Part shown: positions 58,465-64,000 of the stretch, one piece after another
How positions within the stretch are numbered: position 1 is the first letter of the stretch
Layout: every line of letters starts with the position of its first letter
Origin: Kitasatospora herbaricolor
GTDB lineage: Bacteria; Actinomycetota; Actinomycetes; Streptomycetales; Streptomycetaceae
DNA length: 64,000 nucleotides
NCBI RefSeq assembly: GCF_030813695.1
Contig: NZ_JAUSVA010000002.1
Location: 2,852,001 to 2,916,000, forward strand
Direction: 5' to 3'
Program-made: the position numbers and the translations under genes
The notes under the pieces: generated by a model
The model's database searches: none
What the model was told of the DNA's origin: nothing
Seen by the model: only the letters and a program-made list of their open reading frames with translations

Positions 58465-61044
58465 TCAGTCGGCGGCGACGGCCCGCAGCACGTCGAGCCG
58501 GGCCGCCCGCCCGGCCGGGCGCAGGCCGGCGACCGCGCCCGCCAGCAGACCGGCGACCAGCACCACGGCCAGCTGGAGCGGCGGGATCGCGAAGGAGCCC
58601 GTCCCGGCACCGTCCGAGGCCTTCACCAGCGCCCAGCCCAGGAAGGCGCCGAGCCCGAGACCGCCGACCGTGCCGAAGGCGGCGACCAGCACCGACTCCC
58701 AGCGGACCATGCCACGCAGCTGGCCGCGGGTCTGGCCGACCGCGCGCAGCAGGCCGAGCTCCCTGGTCCGCTCGTGGATCGCCAGGGTCAGCGTGTTGGC
58801 GATGCCCAGCAGGGCGATCAGCACGGCCAGGGCGAGCAGCGCGTAGACGACCGACAGCATCATGTCGACGCCGGACGCCGCCCCCGCCGCGTACTGGTCG
58901 CGGTCCTGCACCCGCGGGTTGCCGAACGGCGCGGCGGCCCGCTCCACGGCGGCCCGGCCCTGGGCGAGCGGGACGCCCGGGCGGAGGGCGACGGCGACCA
59001 TGGTGTCGCTGTCCTGCCCCCGGTGCGGCGCCCAGGCCTCGCGGGTGACCAGGTAGTCGCCGGCGAGCCCGGCGGAGTCGTACAGGGCCCGGACGGTGAA
59101 CGGGCCGCTCGTCCCGTCGGTGAAGCCGACCGCGACGCTGCCGCCGAGCCGCCAGCCCCGCCGGTCCGCCTCGGCCCGGGAGACCGCGAGGCCGTCGGTG
59201 CCGAGCGAGCCCAGCGAGCCCTCCACCCGGCCGAGGTCGACGATGCCGGCCAGCCGCGCCGGGTCGGTGACGTCCAGGGTGCGGCCGTGGCCCTCGACCC
59301 GGGCGACGCCCCGGCCGAGTCCGACGCTCTGCCGCACCTCGGGCAGACCGGCCAGGGCGTCCGCCAGTCCGGGGCTGAGGCCGCTGCCGCCGGCGCCGAA
59401 GGAGGGCGCGGTGACGGCGAGGTCCCCGGCGAAGGAGTCGGCGACCGTCCGGTCGAGGGTGGCCCTGATCGAGGCCCCGAAGACGGTGAAGAGGGTCACC
59501 ACCGCGACGCCGATCATCAGCGCGGTCGCCGTCGCGGCGGTCCGCCGGGGGTTGCGGGCGGCGTTGCGCCTGGCCAGCGTGCCCGGCACCCCGCGCAGCC
59601 GGGTCAGCGGGGCGCCCAGCGTCCGGACGGCGAAGGCGGCCGCGACCGGACCCAGCACCACCACCCCGGCCAGCACCGCCAGCGCCCCGGCGGTGGTCAG
59701 CGCGACGGACGGGCCGCCGGTGGCGCCGGTCACGGCCAGCGGGACCCCGGCCACCAGCAGCAGCCCGCCGAGCGCCGTCCGGGCCCGGCCGGCCCGGCCG
59801 TCGGCCGCCCGGTCCACGGCGGTCTCCCGCAGGGCGGCGAGCGGCGCCGTCCGCCCGGCCCGGACGGCGGGCAGCAGCGCGGAGCCGACCGCCACCACCG
59901 TGCCGACCAGCAACGGCAGCAGGACGGCGGCGGCGCCGATCACCATGCCGCCGGTCGGCAGCGAGAACCCGAGGGCGGCGAACAGCGCCTTCAGGCCGGT
60001 CGCCACCCCGATGCCGCCGAGCAGGCCGGCCAGCGAGGCCAGCAGGCCGACCGCCAGCGCCTCCGCCAGGGTCGCCCCCAGCACCTGGCCGCGGGCCGCC
60101 CCGAGCGCTCTGAGCAGGGCGTTCTCCCTGGTCCGCTGGGCGACCACGATGGCGAAGGTGTTGTGGATGGTGAAGGTGGCGACCAGCAGGGCGATGCCGG
60201 CGAAGACCAGCAGCAGGGTGGTGAACATGGTCAGGAACCGGCCGGAGACCTGCGCGGTGCTCTCCGCGGTGGCGGCCGCGCCGGTCACCGCCTGCACGCC
60301 CGCGGGCAGGTACGGGGTGATCGCCCGGACCAGTTCGGCCTGCGAGGTGCCGGCCGTGGCGCGGACCTGCACGGCCGAGGCCTGCCCGGCGCCCTTCGGG
60401 GTGAGCCGGGCCGTGGCCTGCGCCGTGGTCAGCGCGGTGAAGGTGCTGGGGCCCATCCCGTCGGCGCTGTCGCCGAAGGTGGCGATGCCGACGATGGTGA
60501 TCCGCAGCGGGTCGGGGGTGCGCAGCACCGTGGTGTCACCCAGGTGCAGGCCGCCGCTCCGTGCGGCCCCCCGGTTGACCACCGCCTCGCCGGGCGCGGC
60601 CGGTGCCCGGCCCTCGGCGAGCCGGTACGGGTTGAGCTCCGGGTCGGCCAGCCAGTTGCCGGCGAGTGTGGGCGGCCCCTGGCCACCGACCGGTTTGCCG
60701 TCGCTGCCGACCAGCTGCCCCGCGCCCTGGACGGACGCCTCGGCGGCGGCCACCCCCGGGACGGTGCGCAGCCGGGCCGCCAGCTCGGCCTCGACCGGGG
60801 CCCTGACCCCGCCGGGGGTGCCCGGGGAGTCCAGGACGTCGGCGCTGCGCACCACGGCGTCGGTCCCGGCGTTGGCGTCGGCGAACAGGGTGTCGAAGTT
60901 GGCCCGCAGGGTGTCGCCGAGCACCATCGTCCCGGCCAGGAAGCTGACGCCGAGCAGGATCGACAGGAAGGTCCCGGCGAGGCGCCGGCGGTGGGCGCGC
61001 AGCGAGCGCAGGCTGATCCGCAGGGCGGTGGCGGCCGGGCTCAT
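58465..61044 (-). CDS. FtsX/MacB-type ABC transporter permease (two FtsX domains)
   Basis: This 859-residue protein starts at an ATG overlapping the ATPase stop (ATGA). A first membrane helix (RLAGTFLSILLGVSFLAGTMVLGD) precedes a large extracellular domain, then a three-helix FtsX domain with FTIHNTFAIVVAQRTRENALLRALGAARGQV (about 295-420). A second copy follows: helix (LMIGVAVVTLFTVFGASI), extracellular domain and final FtsX domain with NTLTLAIHERTRELGLLRAVGQTRGQLRGMVRWE. Such permeases extract lipids or peptides from the membrane or act in antimicrobial-peptide defence. It works with the ATPase and SHOCT genes upstream. Confidence 0.92.
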   Translation of the reverse strand: MSPAATALRISLRSLRAHRRRLAGTFLSILLGVSFLAGTMVLGDTLRANFDTLFADANAGTDAVVRSADVLDSPGTPGGVRAPVEAELAARLRTVPGVAAAEASVQGAGQLVGSDGKPVGGQGPPTLAGNWLADPELNPYRLAEGRAPAAPGEAVVNRGAARSGGLHLGDTTVLRTPDPLRITIVGIATFGDSADGMGPSTFTALTTAQATARLTPKGAGQASAVQVRATAGTSQAELVRAITPYLPAGVQAVTGAAATAESTAQVSGRFLTMFTTLLLVFAGIALLVATFTIHNTFAIVVAQRTRENALLRALGAARGQVLGATLAEALAVGLLASLAGLLGGIGVATGLKALFAALGFSLPTGGMVIGAAAVLLPLLVGTVVAVGSALLPAVRAGRTAPLAALRETAVDRAADGRAGRARTALGGLLLVAGVPLAVTGATGGPSVALTTAGALAVLAGVVVLGPVAAAFAVRTLGAPLTRLRGVPGTLARRNAARNPRRTAATATALMIGVAVVTLFTVFGASIRATLDRTVADSFAGDLAVTAPSFGAGGSGLSPGLADALAGLPEVRQSVGLGRGVARVEGHGRTLDVTDPARLAGIVDLGRVEGSLGSLGTDGLAVSRAEADRRGWRLGGSVAVGFTDGTSGPFTVRALYDSAGLAGDYLVTREAWAPHRGQDSDTMVAVALRPGVPLAQGRAAVERAAAPFGNPRVQDRDQYAAGAASGVDMMLSVVYALLALAVLIALLGIANTLTLAIHERTRELGLLRAVGQTRGQLRGMVRWESVLVAAFGTVGGLGLGAFLGWALVKASDGAGTGSFAIPPLQLAVVLVAGLLAGAVAGLRPAGRAARLDVLRAVAAD

Positions 61045-61817
61045 GACTGTCCCTTCTCGAAGGCCTTCATCCGGTCGAGCACCCGGTCGGCGGTGGGCGC
61101 GTCCATCCGGTCGACCAGTCGGCCGTCGGCCAGGAACAGGGCCTGGTCGGCGTGGCCGGCGGCGGTCGGGTCGTGGGTGACCATGACGACGCACTGGCCC
61201 ATCTCGTCGACGGCCCGCCGGAGCAGGCCGAGCACCTCGCCGCCGGTGCGGGAGTCGAGGTTGCCGGTGGGCTCGTCCGCGAACACCACCTGGGGCCGCC
61301 CGGCCAGCGCCCGGGCGACCGCGACCCGTTGCTGCTGGCCGCCGGAGAGTTCGCTCGGGCGGTGATGCAGCCGGTCGCCGAGCCCGATCACGTCGATCAG
61401 GGAGTCCAGCCAGGCCTGGTCGGGGGCGGCGCCGGCCAGGTCCAGCGGGAGGGTGATGTTCTCCCGGACGGTCAGGGTCGGGACGAGGTTGAACGCCTGG
61501 AAGACGAAGCCGATCCGCTCGCGGCGCAGCAGGGTCAGCCGGCGGTCGTTCAGGGCGCCGAGTTCGGTGCCGCCGATCCAGGCGCTGCCGGCGCTGAGGG
61601 TGTCCAGGCCCGCGGCGCAGTGCATCAGGGTGGACTTGCCGGAGCCCGACGGCCCCATGACGGCGGTGAAGCGGGCGGCGGGGAAGTCGACGGTGACGTG
61701 GTCCAGGGCGCGGACCTCGGTGGCGCCGACGCCGTAGACCTTCACGGCGTCGGCGACCCGGGCGGCGACGTCCGGGACGAGGTCGAGGGTGGTCGCCCGG
61801 GGTTCGGTGGCACTCAT
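61041..61817 (-). CDS. ABC transporter ATPase (MacB/LolD type)
   Basis: This 258-residue protein starts at an ATG overlapping the SHOCT gene stop (ATGA). Walker A is GPSGSGKST (about 55-63), the Q-loop is FVFQAFNL, the signature is LSGGQQQR, Walker B is VVFADEPTGNLD and the switch is VTHD. The VRALDHVTVDF lead and EPTGNLDSRTG are typical of the MacB/LolD/BceA group that partners FtsX-type permeases. It energises the permease encoded next. Confidence 0.95.
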   Translation of the reverse strand: MSATEPRATTLDLVPDVAARVADAVKVYGVGATEVRALDHVTVDFPAARFTAVMGPSGSGKSTLMHCAAGLDTLSAGSAWIGGTELGALNDRRLTLLRRERIGFVFQAFNLVPTLTVRENITLPLDLAGAAPDQAWLDSLIDVIGLGDRLHHRPSELSGGQQQRVAVARALAGRPQVVFADEPTGNLDSRTGGEVLGLLRRAVDEMGQCVVMVTHDPTAAGHADQALFLADGRLVDRMDAPTADRVLDRMKAFEKGQS

Positions 61818-62110
61818 TCGGCACCGCCCCGGCGCTCGCGCGGGTCCTCGGTGAGGACGGCGCGGCGGGCCCGGTACTCCTCGGCGTCGATGGCGCCCTC
61901 GGCGTAGCGGCGGCCCAGCACGGCCAGCGGGGCGTCCGGCCGGCCGGCCCAGCCCCGGCCCCGGAAGGTGCGGCGCAGGACGAGGACGACGAGGAGCACC
62001 ACCGCGATCCAGAACAGCGGGAACAGCAGGATCCAGGGGCCCGGTCCGTCCCACCCGTGGTCGGCGAGGGCGGTGGCGGCCGGCGTCACGCCGGCCAGCA
62101 GGGTGTCCAT
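61814..62110 (-). CDS. SHOCT-domain membrane protein
   Basis: This 98-residue protein starts at an ATG behind GAGGAG. A hydrophobic helix (PWILLFPLFWIAVVLLVVLVLRRTF) is followed by the short SHOCT motif LAVLGRRYAEGAIDAEEYRARRAVL. SHOCT domains mediate oligomerisation or membrane attachment. It opens the ABC operon (ATGA overlap with the ATPase gene). A perfect CCCGGGAG/CTCCCGGG palindrome lies 30 bases upstream. Confidence 0.88.
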   Translation of the reverse strand: MDTLLAGVTPAATALADHGWDGPGPWILLFPLFWIAVVLLVVLVLRRTFRGRGWAGRPDAPLAVLGRRYAEGAIDAEEYRARRAVLTEDPRERRGGAE

Positions 62111-62139
62111 GACGGTTCATCTCCTCGGCGGTGGCTCGT

Positions 62140-62157
62140 CCCGGGAGTGCTCCCGGG
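62140..62157. promoter_or_regulatory. perfect palindrome upstream of SHOCT-ABC operon
   Basis: CCCGGGAG-TG-CTCCCGGG has 8-bp arms and lies 30-47 bases before the SHOCT start. It could be a binding site of the adjacent NarL-type response regulator or an RNA hairpin in the leader. The 211-base gap up to 62321 shows no gene; a GTACCCG/CGGGTAC hairpin at 62232-62254 may end the leftward two-component transcript. Confidence 0.45.
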
Positions 62158-62321
62158 GCACTTCGAGCATTCCGCCGAGGGGGGTCGCGGCGCGTCGTAC
62201 GGGCAGCGGCTTCGCCGGTACTGCGTGCGGAGTACCCGGCGGGCCGGCGGGTACCTCGGGGCGGCGTGTCGGTGGGTGGGGCCCGGCGGCCCCGGCGGCC
62301 CAGCCGGTCGGCCCCAGCGGG

Positions 62322-62990
62322 TCAGCCCAGCCAGCCGGGCCGGACCAGCCCGGACTCGTACGCCAGGACGACGAGTTGGGCCCGGTCGCGGGCGGCCAGC
62401 TTCACCATCGCCCGGCTGACGTGGGTCTTGGCGGTGAGCGGGCTGACCACCAGGCGCCGCGCGATGTCCTCGTTGGACAGGCCGAGGCCTACCAGGGCCA
62501 GCACCTCGCGCTCGCGGTCGGTGAGCACCGAGAGGTCCGGCCCGGAGCCGTCGGGCGCCTTGGAGCGGGCGGCGAACTCGCCGATCAGGCGACGGGTCAC
62601 ACCGGGCGAGAGCAGCGCGTCGCCGGCGGCCGCGACCCGGACGGCACGCAGCAGGTCGGCCGGCTCGGTGTCCTTGACCAGGAACCCGGCGGCGCCGGCA
62701 CGCAGCGCCTCGAAGACGTACTCGTCCAGTTCGAAGGTGGTCAGGACGACCACCCGGACGGCCGCCAGCTCCGGCTCGCCGGCGATCCGGCGGGTGGCCT
62801 GCAGGCCGTCCAGCCGCGGCATCCGGACGTCCATCAGGACGACGTCGGGGATGAGTTCGCGGGCGAGCCGGACGGCCTCCTCGCCGTCGCCGGCCTCCCC
62901 CACCACCTCCAGGTCCGACTGGGCCTCCAGCAGGGCCCGGAAACCCGCCCTGACCAGCACCTGGTCGTCGGCCAGCAGGACCCGGATCAC
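62322..62990 (-). CDS. NarL/LuxR-type response regulator
   Basis: This 222-residue protein starts at a GTG overlapping the kinase stop (GTGA). The receiver domain has IRVLLADDQ (acid pair 7-8), the phospho-acceptor in PDVVLMDVRMPRLDG (about Asp54), VLTTFELDEYV and FLVKDTEP (Lys about 104). The C-terminal LuxR HTH is LTDREREVLALVGLGLSNEDIARRLVVSPLTAKTHVSRAMVKL. It is activated by the kinase encoded upstream and probably controls the SHOCT-ABC operon, which lies next on the same strand. Confidence 0.95.
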   Translation of the reverse strand: MIRVLLADDQVLVRAGFRALLEAQSDLEVVGEAGDGEEAVRLARELIPDVVLMDVRMPRLDGLQATRRIAGEPELAAVRVVVLTTFELDEYVFEALRAGAAGFLVKDTEPADLLRAVRVAAAGDALLSPGVTRRLIGEFAARSKAPDGSGPDLSVLTDREREVLALVGLGLSNEDIARRLVVSPLTAKTHVSRAMVKLAARDRAQLVVLAYESGLVRPGWLG

Positions 62991-64000
62991 GTCGCCCCCT
63001 TCGTCGTCACCAGCACCGCCCGGACCCGGAAGCCGCCGCCCGGCCGCGGGCCCGCCTCCAGCGTGCCGCCGAACGCGGCCACCCGCTCGCGCATCCCGAC
63101 CAGTCCGCTGCCGGAGCCGCCCGGGTAGGCCTGTCCGGCCGGGCCCGGGTCCTCCACCTGGACGGCGAGGGCCTCGGCACTCTCCCAGTCCAGCAGGACG
63201 TCGGCGGCGCGCGCGGCCGAATGCCGGATCACGTTGGTCAGCGCCTCCTGGACGATCCGGAAGGCCGTCAGGTCGGCCCCGGCGGCCAGCGGCCGGGGCC
63301 GGCCGGCGACCCGCACCGTCACCGTCAGCCCGGCCCGGCCGGCCTGCTCGACCAGCTCGTCCAGCCTGGCCAGGCCGGGGGCCGGCCCGCGCGGGGCGGC
63401 GGTGTCCGGCGAGCGGAGCGTGCCGAGCACCTGGCGCACCTCGCCGAGCGCCTCCTTGCTGGCGCTCTTGATCGTGGTCAGCGCCGTCCGGGCCTGTTCG
63501 GGCCGGGTGTCCAGCAGCTCCAGGGCGACCCCGGCCTGCAGGTGGATCAGCGAGATGCTGTGCGCCAGGATGTCGTGCAGCTCGCGGGCCATCCGCAGCC
63601 GCTCCTCGTCCGCCCGGCGGCGCTCGGCCTGCGCCTCGAAGGCCCGCCGGGCGTCCATCCGCTCCCGCCGGAAGCGCAGGATCTCGGCGACCGCGACCAC
63701 CAGCAGCACCCAGGCCAGCGCGCCGGCCTCCTGCCACCACAGGATCCGCGGCGCCGGCGCGCGCGACCAGTCGGCGGGCAGGACGAAGGTGACCAGGGCG
63801 TGCGCCAGGTAGCAGACGCCCAGGCCGGTCCAGGCCGCCCGGCGGTGGCCCGTCTGCACGGCCACGCAGACGGCGACGACCAGGCTGACGAACACCGGCC
63901 CGTACGGGTAGCCGGCGACCAGGTACGCGACGGTCACCGCCGAGACGCCGGCCACCACCGCGACCGGCCGGCGGCGGCGCAGCACCAGCAGGGCCGGGCC
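62987..64000 (-). CDS. NarL-type sensor histidine kinase, 5' truncated by window edge
   Basis: At least 332 residues are visible and the frame remains open to the right edge. Several membrane helices come first (VAVVAGVSAVTVAYLVAGYPYGPVFVSLVVAVCV, ILWWQEAGALAWVLLVVAVAEIL). A coiled linker rich in Arg and Glu leads to the HisKA_3 box RMARELHDILAHSISLIHLQAGVAL, which has the phospho-acceptor His. The HATPase domain follows with FRIVQEALTNVIRHSAA (N box) and GSGLVGMRERVAAFGG. It lacks an extracellular sensor, as in intramembrane-sensing kinases linked to FtsX-type ABC transporters. Its stop overlaps the regulator start. Confidence 0.9.
   Translation of the reverse strand, partial: GPALLVLRRRRPVAVVAGVSAVTVAYLVAGYPYGPVFVSLVVAVCVAVQTGHRRAAWTGLGVCYLAHALVTFVLPADWSRAPAPRILWWQEAGALAWVLLVVAVAEILRFRRERMDARRAFEAQAERRRADEERLRMARELHDILAHSISLIHLQAGVALELLDTRPEQARTALTTIKSASKEALGEVRQVLGTLRSPDTAAPRGPAPGLARLDELVEQAGRAGLTVTVRVAGRPRPLAAGADLTAFRIVQEALTNVIRHSAARAADVLLDWESAEALAVQVEDPGPAGQAYPGGSGSGLVGMRERVAAFGGTLEAGPRPGGGFRVRAVLVTTKGAT

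Overview
The window is very GC-rich (long runs of G/C at third codon positions, GTG/TTG starts, purine-rich Shine-Dalgarno sites) and carries genes typical of Streptomyces/Kitasatospora: an AfsR-type SARP regulator, a SigE-like ECF sigma factor, a DasR-type operator before a chitinase, bacterial protein O-mannosyltransferase and LPxTG/Tat-exported surface proteins. It looks like a chromosomal arm or core-flanking segment of an actinomycete. I see no rRNA, tRNA, CRISPR array, transposase, integrase or phage genes. The first gene is cut at its 5' end by the left edge and the histidine kinase gene is cut at its 5' end by the right edge.

Layout. 1-3.4 kb: envelope genes (Pro-rich membrane protein, N-acetylmuramoyl-L-alanine amidase, four-helix membrane protein). 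3.4-7.5 kb: a leftward glycosyltransferase / methyltransferase / alpha-toroid enzyme operon with a divergent TetR gene. 7.6-13.7 kb: a cobalamin-riboswitch operon encoding a secreted, membrane-anchored alpha-toroid protein, an SCO2322-family secreted protein and a complete ECF transporter (T, fused A-A', S). 13.7-19.4 kb: ketosynthase, ABM monooxygenase-like protein, fold-type-III PLP decarboxylase and PucR regulator, with a minisatellite between two of them. 19.6-28.6 kb: a DHA2 exporter fused to a MarR-like domain, a peptidoglycan-binding protein, a GDT1-family cation exporter behind a yybP-ykoY manganese riboswitch, a FetB-like permease, protein mannosyltransferase, and an MFS/MarR divergent pair. 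28.6-34.7 kb: ECF sigma factor, DasR-type chitinase, Uma2 nuclease-like protein, lipoprotein, DoxX, barstar, MarC. 34.8-38.7 kb: FMN reductase, Lrp regulator, tryptophan dioxygenase-kynureninase operon and an orphan ATP-synthase b-like protein. 38.8-47.3 kb: a repeat-rich LPSTG surface protein, phosphopantetheinyl transferase, Tat-exported beta-helix protein and an AfsR-like regulator. 47.2-55.7 kb: double-headed AsnC regulator, inositol-monophosphatase-like protein, TetR / AidB-type acyl-CoA dehydrogenase / amidohydrolase operon, two secreted serine peptidases and another TetR gene. 55.8-64 kb: small membrane proteins, a large unrecognised protein with a DUF4241-like end, a SHOCT / ABC ATPase / FtsX permease operon and a NarL-type two-component system.

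The strongest candidate for an under-described system is the riboswitch operon at 7.6-13.7 kb. Eukaryotic cobalamin carriers combine an alpha6/alpha6 toroid with a small beta domain. Here a B12 riboswitch sits before a secreted toroid protein, a separate small secreted protein and an ECF transporter, which suggests a split, surface-tethered, transcobalamin-like capture device feeding a cobalamin importer. Functions are read from sequence motifs and gene context only; no database search was run.
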